A program made the translations under genes and the position numbers. This document shows positions 9,614 through 20,000 of a stretch of DNA of 64,000 bases, in pieces; the stretch's first letter is position 1; every line of letters begins with the position of its first letter. This DNA comes from Variovorax sp. DXTD-1 (GTDB lineage: Bacteria; Pseudomonadota; Gammaproteobacteria; Burkholderiales; Burkholderiaceae_C). The stretch lies in assembly GCF_003984625.1 (NCBI RefSeq), contig NZ_RWKH01000006.1, positions 163,465 to 227,464 of the forward strand, in the 5' to 3' direction. Below the pieces are notes generated by a model. It did no database searches, was not told where the DNA came from, and saw only the letters and a program-made list of their open reading frames with translations.

Positions 9614-10540
9614 TCACTGCGGCGCGTAGGCGCCATGCAATGGGGGCTCGGCAACGGCCGGCGTGGGGCTCACGGTGCGGCGCTCGGCGCCGGCGCCCGA
9701 GGCGCATGCGGTCACCCAGTCGCCGACCGACTGGAGAAAGAGCTGCTGCCCCTTTGCCGTGCAGAAGGTGTGGTCGAGCTCGCGCATGAACTCGTACTGG
9801 AGGGCCTGCGCGAAGGGCTCGCGCCGGAAGGGGCCGAGCTGGTCGCGGCCGCGGTCCGACACATGCAGCGAGCCCGAATACAGCAGCTGCACCGCCACCT
9901 TCCGTTCGACCAGGCGCTTCATGGCCGCGCCGAACCACACGGCGTTGGCCTGCGGCGGCTTCCTTTCCGTGAAGAAACCGGGCAGCGCCTTTGTCGAATG
10001 GCTGCGCAAAAAGTGCCGCTGGAGCCAGCGCTTGGCCTTGCCCGCGAAGGCCGGGTGCGCGGGGGCTGCAATGGCGCGCCGCACGTTGCGCTCCCAGCGC
10101 GAGCGCCATTCCGGGAACGCGAAGCCGTCGAACAGCGAAATCGCCACCACGCGCGTGTCGGCTTCGGCCACGGCCATGGCGTGCTCCACGCCCGAGCACA
10201 TGGCCACGATCACGAACTGCCGGATGCCCATCGTGTTCTCGAGCAGGTCCATGCCGGCCTGCAGGTCGTGCATGGCGCGGGTCTGCAGGTCGTGCGAGAA
10301 GTCGGACGCCTCGCTGTCCCCCACGCCGCCCAGGTCGAAGCGCAGGCTGCTCACGCCGCGCGCGGCCAGCACGTGCGCCAGCTTCACGTTGATGCGGCGC
10401 GGGCCGATGCGATGGTTGGCGCCCATGTTGAACATCAGGCATGCGGCGGTGGCCGGCACTTGCCGCGCGGGCATCGTGACGGTGCCGACCAGCGAGTTGC
10501 CGGCGCCGAACCGCACCGGCGTTTGCGTCATGTCATTCAT
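9614..10540 (-). CDS. alpha/beta hydrolase, exosortase-system hydrolase-1-like
   Basis: 308 residues with an alpha/beta hydrolase core: LRFDLGGVGDSE at residues 66-77 is the typical strand/loop, and the nucleophile elbow reads AMCSG, which places Cys115 where Ser is usual. The layout resembles the PEP-CTERM/exosortase-A-associated hydrolase 1 family (TIGR03100), which occurs in EPS loci beside acyl-carrier and ligase genes. It overlaps its partner hydrolase gene by 8 nt. Next to NRPS/PKS genes that lack a thioesterase, it may hydrolyse or transfer the thioester-bound product. That role is inference. No exosortase gene is seen here. Confidence 0.75.
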   Translation of the reverse strand: MNDMTQTPVRFGAGNSLVGTVTMPARQVPATAACLMFNMGANHRIGPRRINVKLAHVLAARGVSSLRFDLGGVGDSEASDFSHDLQTRAMHDLQAGMDLLENTMGIRQFVIVAMCSGVEHAMAVAEADTRVVAISLFDGFAFPEWRSRWERNVRRAIAAPAHPAFAGKAKRWLQRHFLRSHSTKALPGFFTERKPPQANAVWFGAAMKRLVERKVAVQLLYSGSLHVSDRGRDQLGPFRREPFAQALQYEFMRELDHTFCTAKGQQLFLQSVGDWVTACASGAGAERRTVSPTPAVAEPPLHGAYAPQ

Positions 10541-11351
10541 GAAGGGCCCCCTGCAGGCGGTTGAGCGCATCGGCCGGAACCATGGCGCTGTTGGGGTAGG
10601 GGTCGGACGTCCAGTCGAGCCGGTGCTGGAAGTACGCAAGGCGCACCGGCATGTAGCGCGACTGCTGCTCGGCCGCCCACTGCGCGGTTTCTTCGTCGTC
10701 GGGGCCTGTGAGCACCAGCGTGTCGTGCAGGGCCGTGAGCGGGAGCGATTCCGGCGTGAGCGCGGCCAGCTGCGTGCGCAGCGTGGGCGAAAGCGAGGTG
10801 CCCAGTGCCTCCTCGGGCATGGCGCCGGGCTCGCGCGAAAGGCTGCGGCGCCACGCCAGGTCGGGAATGCAGAAGGTCGTGTCGATGGCTGCCACATGCT
10901 CTTCGCGCAGCAGGCGGGCATAGCGCCGCCCGTCGATCACCGGCTCCCACAGCACCAGCCGCGCCGGATCGCAGCGCCCGTTGCGCGCCGCCAGCACGGC
11001 CAGGGTGGCGCCGAGCCGCGCGCCCACCCAGACGATGCGGCTTCCCGGTGCGCGCCGGCGCAGCTCTTCATGCGCCGAGCACAGGTCGCGCCGCCAGCCG
11101 TCGAGCTCGCCGTCTTCCTCGTCGCCCGGTGAATCGCCGGTGCCGTAGAAGTCGAAGCGCAAGGTTGCGATGCCCGAGCGCGCGAGGCGCTCGGCCAGCA
11201 CCTTGAAGAAGCGGTGCGTGCGCATGCCCTCCTGCCCGAAAGGCGGGCAGATGAGCACCGCGGTGTTTCCGGGCAGTGCTTCCTCGGCAGCGTGGAACAG
11301 GCCGAAGATCTGCCGCGACGCGGGGCCGAACAGGAATGGATAGGGGGTCAT
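10533..11351 (-). CDS. alpha/beta hydrolase, exosortase-system hydrolase-2-like
   Basis: 272 residues, alpha/beta hydrolase fold: LICPPFGQE near residue 33 (oxyanion region), LRFDFYGTGDS near 64, and a nucleophile elbow GARLG with Arg112 at the position normally held by Ser. This lack of a nucleophile is in line with what I recall of the exosortase-associated hydrolase 2 family (TIGR03101). Start codon and PPTase stop overlap as ATGA. It may be a non-catalytic or unusual partner of the hydrolase encoded next (8-nt overlap), perhaps handling the carrier-bound product. The function is not known. Confidence 0.72.
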   Translation of the reverse strand: MTPYPFLFGPASRQIFGLFHAAEEALPGNTAVLICPPFGQEGMRTHRFFKVLAERLARSGIATLRFDFYGTGDSPGDEEDGELDGWRRDLCSAHEELRRRAPGSRIVWVGARLGATLAVLAARNGRCDPARLVLWEPVIDGRRYARLLREEHVAAIDTTFCIPDLAWRRSLSREPGAMPEEALGTSLSPTLRTQLAALTPESLPLTALHDTLVLTGPDDEETAQWAAEQQSRYMPVRLAYFQHRLDWTSDPYPNSAMVPADALNRLQGALHE

Positions 11352-12064
11352 GCAAAGCTCTCCGTTGCCCCGCGCGGCATGCTGGCGCGGGTGTGGGTCT
11401 GCCGCCACTCGGCAATCGATCCCACGCTGTCCATGCGCGAAGGCGCGGGCTGCAGCACAAGCCACAGGATTCGGCCGGCAACCGGCACCTCGACGCTGCG
11501 GCAGTCCGCGTCCACACCCACTTCAAACCGCTCCGGAGGCACGATGAGTCCCAGCCCGATGGCCTTGAGGCAGGCTTCCTTGCGCGTCCAGCAGGTGAGA
11601 AAGGCCTGGTCGCGCTCGTTGGCCGGCAGTGCGCGCAGCGCTTCGTTCTCCAGCCGCGTGAAATGCGTTGCGGCAAGCGCCAATGCATCGGGCACCGCGC
11701 GAAGCTGCTCCACGTCCACGCCCAGCGGGCCGCGTTCGCCGATGGCGATCAGGCCCAGCCCCTGGCTGTGGCTCAGCGAGAAATGAACACGCGGCCAGCC
11801 CAGCAGCGAAGGCTTGCCGAAGGCGCTGTGCGTGAAGCGCAGCGCATCGGCGCGCGCGCCGGTCTGCTCGGCCAGTGCGTAGCGCAGCGCGGCGTGCGCC
11901 GCGACGTAGCGTTGCCGCTCCTGGGGAAAGCGGAACTGTCCGGCGCGTGTGCGTTCCTCCTTGGAGAGGATCAGCGCGGCGCCGGGACCGGCGCAGTCAT
12001 CCAGGTCGAAATACCGGCAAAGCGGTGCGTCGACAGAAGAAAGGGCGAAGGCCGCGTGTCCCAT
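11348..12064 (-). CDS. 4'-phosphopantetheinyl transferase, Sfp type
   Basis: 238 residues. Motifs in order are FSLSHS (95-100), the Mg/CoA site GVDVE (115-119) and WTRKEACLKA (159-168). The enzyme moves 4'-phosphopantetheine from CoA onto the Ser of carrier domains. It sits 5 bp after the NRPS stop, so it is almost certainly the dedicated activator of the four carrier domains in the two megasynthases of this operon. The family is often named sfp/entD/acpT; I give no symbol because orthology cannot be settled here. Confidence 0.92.
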   Translation of the reverse strand: MGHAAFALSSVDAPLCRYFDLDDCAGPGAALILSKEERTRAGQFRFPQERQRYVAAHAALRYALAEQTGARADALRFTHSAFGKPSLLGWPRVHFSLSHSQGLGLIAIGERGPLGVDVEQLRAVPDALALAATHFTRLENEALRALPANERDQAFLTCWTRKEACLKAIGLGLIVPPERFEVGVDADCRSVEVPVAGRILWLVLQPAPSRMDSVGSIAEWRQTHTRASMPRGATESFA

Positions 12065-12069
12065 GATCG

Positions 12070-15000
12070 TTACTCCTTGCGCAGCCAGCCGCCGAAGGTG
12101 CGGCTCAGCAGGCCTTCTCCGCGCGCACCGGCCTTGAGGTTGCCCATGGCAAGCGGCGCGAGTTCTGACAGGTCGGCGCTGTCATGCGCTTCGCGGGCGG
12201 AGGCGGCGATCTGGCCGAGGTTCTCGAACAGGTAGCGGCGCGACTGCACGCGGTAGCCCAGCGTCTGCTCGGTCTGCTGCAGCGCCCGCAGCACGAGCAG
12301 CGAATCCCCGCCGAGGTCGAAGAAGTTGTCGGTCGGGCGGATGTCGTTGACGTCGATGCCGATCACCGAGGCCCAGATCTGCGCGAGGCGGGCGTGCTCC
12401 GGGTTCAGGAGCGTTTCGTCCGCCTTCGGGGCCGCAGCCGTGCCGTTGACCGGTGCCGTGGCCGTGGCCTTGAGCGGATCTACCGCGGCGAGCCTGCGCA
12501 GGTAGACGGCGCTGGGCGAACCTTCTTCGGTGGAGAGTTCGGCCAGCGTGGCTTCGGGATGCTCGGCGGCCCGTTGCAGCAACTCCAGGTAGCGGTCGCG
12601 CAGGTGCGCCCCGGTTTCGCGCAGGTAGATGTCGGCGTTGTAGTTCAGCGCGCCCTCCAGCCCGTGCGGCTTGTCCATCAGCCACATGCCGATGTCGTCG
12701 GTGGCGCCGTGCTGCATCAGGTGCAGCTGGCGGGTTTGCAGGCTGCCCAGGCGCCGTGCGCGGTCGCGCGCATCCTGGAACGAGAACATCGTCTGGTAAG
12801 GGCCGACCGCGCGGATGCGGGCGCCCAGGGCGGGCTCCGCCATGAGCCGCTCGAACGGCACCTGCTGGTAGTTCATGATCGACAGCAGCTCGCGCTTCAC
12901 GTAGCGCATGAACTCGGCGAGCGTCTGGTCCAGGCCGACCTGGAGCGACACCGGCAGCACGTTGTTGAAGAAGCCCATCACGTCTTCGGTTTCGGGCTGC
13001 TGGCGCCCGCGCACCGGGTTGGCGATGACGATCGACTCCGAGCCGATGACCCGGCTCATGGTGAGCGCATAGATGCCGAAGGTCAGCATGCTCAGCGTCA
13101 CGTCCATGTCGCGGGCAACCTTGCGCAGCTGCTGCGTGGTCGAAAGGTCGACACGGATCCACTGCGCGCCGCCCTGGCCGCTCTTGCCCGAGCGCCGCGG
13201 CATGTCGGTGTTGGGCAGGCGCGGCATCGGCGCGTCGGCGAAGCGCTTCAGCCAGAAGTCCAGCTGCTCCTGGAAGCCGGGCTCGTTCATCCAGTTGGCC
13301 TGCCATTCGGCATAGTCGCCGTGCGTGGTGGCAAGCGCGGGCAGGCCGTGCGGGCGACCGCGTTCCGCCGCGTCGTAGATGGCGGAGAGTTCGCGCTGGA
13401 GCAGGTCGAAGGACCAGCCGTCCCAGATCAGGTGGTGGGGCACGAACACGAACACATGCTCATGCGCATCGAGCTGGAACACCGCCGCATGCATCATGGG
13501 CGCACGGTGAATGTCGATCGGCCGGTCGGCAAGCTCCTGCATGCGATCGGCCAGCTCGGCTTCGCGCTGGTCGGCCGGCAGGTTGCGCAGGTCGATGAAA
13601 GGCAGCTCGAAGTCCACCGCTTCCGACATCGCCTGCACCGGCTGCCCGGTGTGCGGGTCGGTCGCCATGCGGGTGCGCAGGGCGGGCTGGCGGCGAATGA
13701 TTTCCCTGAACGCGGCCTCGAAGCGCTGCATATCGAAGTTGCCGGTCAGGCGCTGGGCGGCGGGTGCGTTGTAGACCGAGCGGCCGGGGTGCAGGTCCTC
13801 CATGAACCGGATGCGTTCCTGCGACGGCGTCAGGGGCGCCGTCTTGCGATTGATGCGGCAGGGCAGCGGCGCCTGGGCACGGGAGCCCGCGCTTTGCAGG
13901 CCCTCGACAACCGCGGCCAGCTTTTCGGCCGTGGGCGCTTCGAACAGCGAGCGCAGCGGCAGCGTGATCTTGAATTCGCGGCTCAGCAGCGTTGTCAGGC
14001 GCGAGGCCAGCAGCGAATGGCCGCCCATGGCGAAGAAGTCGTCCCGCATGTCGAGGCCGGGCAGGCTCAGCACCTTTTCCATGGTCTCGAGCACCTTGCG
14101 TTCGCAATCGGAGCGGGGGGCCGCGCCGCGCCGCGCCTCGTCGCGCGAGACGGCCTGCGGCGGGGGCAGCGAAACCCGGTCGACCTTGCCGTTGGGCAGC
14201 GTGGGCAGCGTCTTCAGCGCCACCACGTGCTGCGGCAGCATGAAGGCGGGCAGGTGCTCGCGCAGGTGGGCCATCAGCACGTCCTGGTCGAAATCGACAC
14301 CGGGCGTGAGCGCAAGGTAGGCCACCAGGCGCACGTCGCCGGGGCTGTCTTCGCGTGCCACGACCACGCAGCGCGAAACGCCGGCCACCTCGCGGCAGCG
14401 CGCCTCGATCTCGCCCGGCTCGATGCGGTAGCCGCGCACCTTGAGCTGGAAGTCGAGCCGGCCCAGGTGCTGGATCAGCCCGTCGTTGCGCCAGCGGCCG
14501 CGGTCGCCGGTGCGGTACAGCCGCTTGGCCGTACCGAAGACGCGGGCGGTGACGAAGCGCTCCGCCGTGAGCTCGGGCCGGTCGATGTAGCCTTGCGAGA
14601 GGCCGTCGCCGGCAATGCAGATTTCTCCGGGCACGCCGATGGGGCAGGGCTGCAGGTCGGCGTCGAGAATCCATATCTCGGTGTTGTCCACCGGGTGGCC
14701 GATGGACACGCCGCGCGACGCAACGGCCTTGGGGTCGACCAGCCATGCGGTCGAATACACGGTGGTCTCGGTCGGGCCATAGCCGTTCCAGAGCTCCGAA
14801 AGGCGCTCGCACAGCGCCAGCGCAAAGCTCGGGCGCAGCGGCTCGCCGCCGATCCAGCCACGAAAGCCCGGTGCGCCCGGCCATTGGGCGTCGAGCAGCA
14901 GCTGCCACATGCCGGGCGTGGCCTGCAGGAAGTTGATCTGCTCTTCTTGCAGCAGCTTGCTCAGGCGCACGCCGTCCATGGCCAGCTCGCGCTGCACCAT

Positions 15001-17079
15001 CACGATCTCGGCGCCCACGGCCAGCGGCAGCAGCAGGTCGGGCACCGCCATGTCGAACGACAGCGTGGTCACCGCGGCAATGCGGTCGCTTGCGTTCATG
15101 CCGGACTTCCTCAGCATCCACTGCAGCAGGTTGGCCACGGACGCATGCCGCGCGGACACGCCCTTGGGCAGGCCCGTGGAGCCGGAGGTGTAGATCACAT
15201 AGGCGGGATCGTCCGGGCCGGCGTCGTCTTCGCTCGCGGGCAGGGGATCGCCGGAGGCCTGCTGCCAGGCGCTGTCGCGGTCGATCTCGAACACGTGTTC
15301 GGCCGCGCCGTCGCGCCAGCTGCGCGGCGCCGCGGCAATGTCAGAAGAGGTCAGCAGCAGGCTGAGGCCGGCATCCTTGGCGTAGTGGTCGAGCCGCGCC
15401 TGCGGAAACGCGGGGTCGAGCGGCACATAGGCGGCGCCCGCCTTCAGCACAGCGACCATTGCAAGCACCATCTCGAGGCTGCGCTCCAGGCACAGGCCCA
15501 CATGCTGGCCGCGGCGCACGCCGCGCTCGCGCAATGCACGCGCAAGCCGGTTGGACTGCGCATCGAGTTCGGCATAGGTGAAGACTCGCGCGCCGTCGCG
15601 CACTGCGGGGCGATCAGGCTGCAGCGGCACGCGCGCCAGGAAGCGTGCGAGCGCATGCGGCGCGCCTTCCAACGCGGTGGGCGGCGGCTGCAGGGCAATC
15701 AGCTCTTGGGCACCTTCCGGCGAGAGCACCTCGAGCCGGCCGACGGTTTCGCCCGGGTTGCGCGCGGCCGAGCGGAGCACGCACTCGAACATGTCGAGCC
15801 AGCGCTGGACGCTGGCTTCGTCGAACAGGTCGGCGTTGTATTGCGCCTCGATCTGCAGGCCGCCGTCGAGCGGGCGCAGGTTCAGGAAGAGCTCGAAGTT
15901 CTCGTACTGGCGCGGGATGGTGTCCTGCGTGACATCAAGGCCGGTGAAGGCCTGCGTGCTGCTGGCCACGTCGGGGTCGACGTTGAAGACCACGCTCACC
16001 AGCGGCAGGCGGCTCGGGTCGCGCTGCAGCGCAAGCTTGCCCAGCAGCGCGCCGTAGGTGAGCGCCTGGTGGTCGAAAGCGTCGAGCACGGCCGTGCTGC
16101 ATTCGCCCAGCAACGCGTCGAAGCGCATCTGGCCGTGCGCGGCAAGGCGCAGCGGCAGCAGGTTGACGCAGTGGCCCACCAGGTCGGGCATGTCGCGCGC
16201 GATCTGGCCCGACGCCGGAATTCCGACCACGATGTCGTCCTGCCCGGTGAGGCGGTGCAGCGTGGCGACGAAGCCGGTGAGCAGGCCCGCGAACAGGCTG
16301 GCGCCGGTCTTCGCGCTCATCGAACGCAGCGCGGTCACCAGGCGGCGGTCGAGCAACCGCTCGGTGCGGCGCGAGCTGAAGGTGCGCGTGGCGGGGCGCA
16401 GGTGGTCAAGCGGCAGCTCGATCACGGGCAGGGTTCCGCCGGGAAAGCGCTCCAGCCAGTAGTCCACATGCACCTGCATGTCGGGATGCGCGGCTTCAGC
16501 GGCTTCTTCCGCCGCAAAGCTTGCATAGGTTGGCGCGGGCTTGAGCCGCAGGCCGTCGCCGGTTTGCTCGGCATACAGATGACCGAGCTGCTCGGTAATG
16601 ACCACCCACGACCAGCCGTCGCAGACCACGTGGTGCGCCGACATGACGAGTTCATGCTCGGCATCGCCAAGCCGGTACAGCACGGCGCGGAACAGCGGAC
16701 CTTGCTCCAGCGAGAAAGGCGTGCACACCGCGGTGTCGTGGGCCGTCTTCAGCGCCTGTGCCCGGGCTTCGGGCGAGAGGCCGCTCAGGTCCTTTTGCTC
16801 CATCGGGTCTTCGGGCGGCTGGCCGACCAGCATGCAGGTGCCGTCAGGCGAAACCGTGGCCCGCAGCGACTGGTGGCGCGCGACGAGGCGTGCCACGGCA
16901 CGCGCCATGGCATCGCGGTCGAGCGGCCCGCGAAAGCGCAGCAGCACTGATTCGTTGTACGAGAGCGAGGCTTCGGTGCTCATCGTTGCGCCGAGCCAGA
17001 CTTCGCGCTGCGATTCAGTCGTGGGGATGACGCATTCGATAAGGCCCGCGGCGGCGGGGGGGCGAAGAACGGCGTTCAT
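12070..17079 (-). CDS. non-ribosomal peptide synthetase, C-A-PCP-C-PCP
   Basis: 1669 residues. Domains: condensation about 15-460 (HHVVCDGWS at 149-157); adenylation about 470-970 (YTSGSTGLPKG at 630-640, NGYGPTE at 765-771, YRTGD at 855-859, NGKVDR near 963); PCP1 with GGHSL, Ser1022; second condensation 1085-1520 (HHLIWDGWS, HH at 1215); PCP2 with GGDSL, Ser1593. There is no thioesterase or reductase and no adenylation domain for PCP2. By manual alignment the A-domain pocket reads D-M-P-Q-W-G-G-V-Y, which I cannot match to a known amino acid. It starts by an ATGA overlap with the upstream hybrid synthase, whose aminotransferase terminus would hand its product to the first C domain. Confidence 0.95.
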   Translation of the reverse strand: MNAVLRPPAAAGLIECVIPTTESQREVWLGATMSTEASLSYNESVLLRFRGPLDRDAMARAVARLVARHQSLRATVSPDGTCMLVGQPPEDPMEQKDLSGLSPEARAQALKTAHDTAVCTPFSLEQGPLFRAVLYRLGDAEHELVMSAHHVVCDGWSWVVITEQLGHLYAEQTGDGLRLKPAPTYASFAAEEAAEAAHPDMQVHVDYWLERFPGGTLPVIELPLDHLRPATRTFSSRRTERLLDRRLVTALRSMSAKTGASLFAGLLTGFVATLHRLTGQDDIVVGIPASGQIARDMPDLVGHCVNLLPLRLAAHGQMRFDALLGECSTAVLDAFDHQALTYGALLGKLALQRDPSRLPLVSVVFNVDPDVASSTQAFTGLDVTQDTIPRQYENFELFLNLRPLDGGLQIEAQYNADLFDEASVQRWLDMFECVLRSAARNPGETVGRLEVLSPEGAQELIALQPPPTALEGAPHALARFLARVPLQPDRPAVRDGARVFTYAELDAQSNRLARALRERGVRRGQHVGLCLERSLEMVLAMVAVLKAGAAYVPLDPAFPQARLDHYAKDAGLSLLLTSSDIAAAPRSWRDGAAEHVFEIDRDSAWQQASGDPLPASEDDAGPDDPAYVIYTSGSTGLPKGVSARHASVANLLQWMLRKSGMNASDRIAAVTTLSFDMAVPDLLLPLAVGAEIVMVQRELAMDGVRLSKLLQEEQINFLQATPGMWQLLLDAQWPGAPGFRGWIGGEPLRPSFALALCERLSELWNGYGPTETTVYSTAWLVDPKAVASRGVSIGHPVDNTEIWILDADLQPCPIGVPGEICIAGDGLSQGYIDRPELTAERFVTARVFGTAKRLYRTGDRGRWRNDGLIQHLGRLDFQLKVRGYRIEPGEIEARCREVAGVSRCVVVAREDSPGDVRLVAYLALTPGVDFDQDVLMAHLREHLPAFMLPQHVVALKTLPTLPNGKVDRVSLPPPQAVSRDEARRGAAPRSDCERKVLETMEKVLSLPGLDMRDDFFAMGGHSLLASRLTTLLSREFKITLPLRSLFEAPTAEKLAAVVEGLQSAGSRAQAPLPCRINRKTAPLTPSQERIRFMEDLHPGRSVYNAPAAQRLTGNFDMQRFEAAFREIIRRQPALRTRMATDPHTGQPVQAMSEAVDFELPFIDLRNLPADQREAELADRMQELADRPIDIHRAPMMHAAVFQLDAHEHVFVFVPHHLIWDGWSFDLLQRELSAIYDAAERGRPHGLPALATTHGDYAEWQANWMNEPGFQEQLDFWLKRFADAPMPRLPNTDMPRRSGKSGQGGAQWIRVDLSTTQQLRKVARDMDVTLSMLTFGIYALTMSRVIGSESIVIANPVRGRQQPETEDVMGFFNNVLPVSLQVGLDQTLAEFMRYVKRELLSIMNYQQVPFERLMAEPALGARIRAVGPYQTMFSFQDARDRARRLGSLQTRQLHLMQHGATDDIGMWLMDKPHGLEGALNYNADIYLRETGAHLRDRYLELLQRAAEHPEATLAELSTEEGSPSAVYLRRLAAVDPLKATATAPVNGTAAAPKADETLLNPEHARLAQIWASVIGIDVNDIRPTDNFFDLGGDSLLVLRALQQTEQTLGYRVQSRRYLFENLGQIAASAREAHDSADLSELAPLAMGNLKAGARGEGLLSRTFGGWLRKE

Positions 17080-20000
17080 GCTGTGGCCTTTCCATTGATC
17101 AGATGGGTGGGGGAAGAGGTGGTGTCCGGCACGTACCAGAAGGGCTGGCCGTCGATGTCGCGGGCGAGAACCGAGCCGTCGTCTTCCTCGGCCTTGCGGT
17201 AGTCGAAGCCGGTGATGACCGTTGCGCGGCGCGGCAGGAATCCGGATTCCTGCATCTCGGCAACGGACTCCTTGAATGCGCGCTGGATCGTCGCGATGTC
17301 CTCGGCGCTGTGCGCGCTCGTGAGAAAGCACGGGAAGTTGTCCAGGATGTGCACGCCGCGGCTGCGCATCATTGCGAACAGCAGGTCTTGCAGCGGATGG
17401 TCTTCGAGCCAGCTCACGCGCCAGAGCGAAGCGAAGTGCCTGATGGCGATGGGCGCGCCCACCTCGGCGCACCAGGCGGTGAGCTCCTCGGCCATGGTGC
17501 CGGTGCTGGTGCTGAGCCCGATCTGCAGCGCGGGGCCGGCTTCCTTCAGATAGGTGAGCGATGCCTTGGCCGCGGCCAGCGCGAGCGGGTGCCGCACGAA
17601 GGTGCCGGCAAAGTAGGTCACGCCCACGCCGGGAATCGAGTCGTCGCCGTATTGCCAGGCGCCGCCGTCGAGCGCATCCATGAACTCGCGCTTGCCGGCA
17701 ATCACGCCGACCGGGAAGCCGCCGCCGATCACCTTGCCGTAGGTGGCAAGGTCGGCGCGTATGCCGAACAGTTCCTGCGCGCCGCCCAGGCCGACGCGAA
17801 AGCCCGTGATGACCTCGTCGAAGATCAGGCAACTGCCGCTCTGCGCGGTAATGGCACGCACCTCTTCAAGGAACTCGCGAGGCTGGAAGTCGGGGCGGCG
17901 GCTTTGCACCGGCTCCGCCAGCACGGCGGCAAGGTCGTCGGCATTCTCGCGGATGAAGGCCAGCGCCTCGGGCGTGCCGTAGTCCAGCACGCGGATGTCG
18001 CCGAACATGCCGCTCATCACGCCGGGCGCGGCCGACAGGCCCTTGCCGCCCTTGCCGGCGCGAACCAGCACTTCGTCGAAGGTGCCGTGGTAGGAGCCCG
18101 TGAACACCACCACGGTGCTGCGCCCGGTGACCGTGCGTGCGATGCGCAGCGCCGCCATGACCGCTTCGGAGCCGGTGTTGCAAAGCGCCGCGCGGTCGCT
18201 GCCCGTGAGCTCGCAGATGAGCGCCGTGACTTCGGCGGCCAGCGGATGCTGCGGGCCGATCTCGTAGCCCTCGTCGAGCTGCCGGCGCACGGCTTCCTGC
18301 ACGAAGTCGGGCTGCCAGCCGAACATGTTCATGCCGAAGCCGTTGAGCGCATCGACGTATTCGTTGCCGTCCAGGTCCCAGAGCTTCGACCCCTTGGAGC
18401 GCTCGATGACGATCTGGTAGGTGATCTCCTTGGTGATCGGGCGGAAGCCGTTGACCACGCGCGGGTCGGCCATGTGGGGGCGGTTGGCTTCGGTGAACTG
18501 CTTGCTCTTTTGCGTGCGTGCCACGTAGCGGCGCATGAAGGCCGCGAGCCGCGCTTTCTGCCGGCCGCTCGGCTCGGCGGTGCGCTGCGTGTGGATGCGT
18601 GCAATGGCGCCGAAAGCCTTTGTCACGTCGTAGCGCACCGGCTCCTTGGCTGCGGCGGGCTCGTCGGCATTGGGCAGCGCGGGCGAGGCCGGCATTGCCT
18701 GTGCCGCTGTTGCCTGCATGGCGGGCTGGGCCGCCTGTTGCACCGTCTGGGTAGCTGCTTCCTGGGACAGGTTCGCCCCGGCGCCCGACAGCAGCGCGAG
18801 CTGCTGACGCATCAATTCCATTTGCTGCGTAACCAGTTGTACAAGCGGTGTGGCGCCGATTCCGCTGGCTGGCAGCGGCGTGAAAACGGGCGACGGATGC
18901 ACCGTGGCCGGCACGGTGATCGCCGTTGCCGCAGGCGCGAAAACGGCTGTGGACACCGCAGCGGCTACCGGAGCGATTGCCGGAGCAGCAGCCACTGCAG
19001 CTGCGGGTTCGGGCGGCAGGCTTTCCCGCAGGAATGCGCCGAGCGCATCGAGGCTGCGGTAGTTCTCCATGAGCTGGCGAAAGCTCAGGTTTACCTTGAA
19101 GCGTTTCTTGATCTGCGTGGCGACCTGCGTCAGCGTGAGCGAGTCCAGCCCGAGTTCGCTGAAGGCGGCGTTGCCTTCCGCCTGGGCCATGTCGATGCCG
19201 GAGATGTCCTCGAACAAGGACCGCAACCGCGCATCGAGCGAGGCGTCCGACGAAGCGGATGTGGAAGAAACAGGTAGCGGGGGCGCTGCAGCAACTGTCA
19301 CGGTCGTCTCCAAAACGGGGGGTGGTACGAAAAGGGCGGGCATGGGCGGCGCGGCTTCCGGCGAAATTGCCGGCTTTGCCGCGGGGGCCGCGATGTCGAC
19401 CCAGAAACGCTTGCGCTCGAACGGATAGGTGGGCAGGCGAACCCGCTGCGCGCCGGTGCGCACCGCGAGCCGCGACAACTCGACATCGGCGCCGCATGTC
19501 CAAAGGCGCGCCAGCGCCAGGCGCAGGGTGCGGGCCTCGTCGGCCGGCTCGCCCTGCAGCAGCGGCATCACTTCGCCGGCGCCGTGCTGGCGCACCAGCG
19601 TGGCAAGTGCATTGCGGGGGCCGACCTCGACGAAGAGCGGCCGCGCCGTCTGCGCCATGGCGCTGCGCACGGCCGGCGAGAAGTGCACCGTGCCGCGCAG
19701 GTGGCGAGCCCAATAGGCGGCGCTGGTGGCCTCGGCGTCTTCGAGCAGACGGCCGGTGAGCGTCGAATAGATCGGAATCGTCGGCGGATGCAGCGCCACT
19801 TCACTGACCAGCGCTTCGAAGGGCGCCACTGCGCCGTCCATCATTGCGCTGTGGAATGCGTGCGATGTCTGCAGCGGGCGGCTCGGAATGTCTTCTTCCT
19901 GCAGCGAAGCCTGCAGCGCCGCAATGGCTTCGAAGGGGCCGGCAGCCACGCAAGCGGTCGGGCCGTTGTCCGCGGCAAGAGATAGCGAATCGCCGAGCCT

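Noticed and set aside
9614..11351. Calling the locus an exosortase/PEP-CTERM system
   Set aside because: Only hydrolase-like proteins are similar; no exosortase or PEP-CTERM substrate is visible.
12184..16950. Very long open frame on the plus strand opposite the NRPS (1588 codons)
   Set aside because: High-GC shadow of the NRPS gene: no recognisable domain, arginine/alanine-heavy composition and no ribosome site; the minus-strand frame has full catalytic motifs.
12070..17079. Naming the amino acid for the second adenylation domain
   Set aside because: The pocket read by eye (D-M-P-Q-W-G-G-V-Y) matches no code I can recall with confidence.
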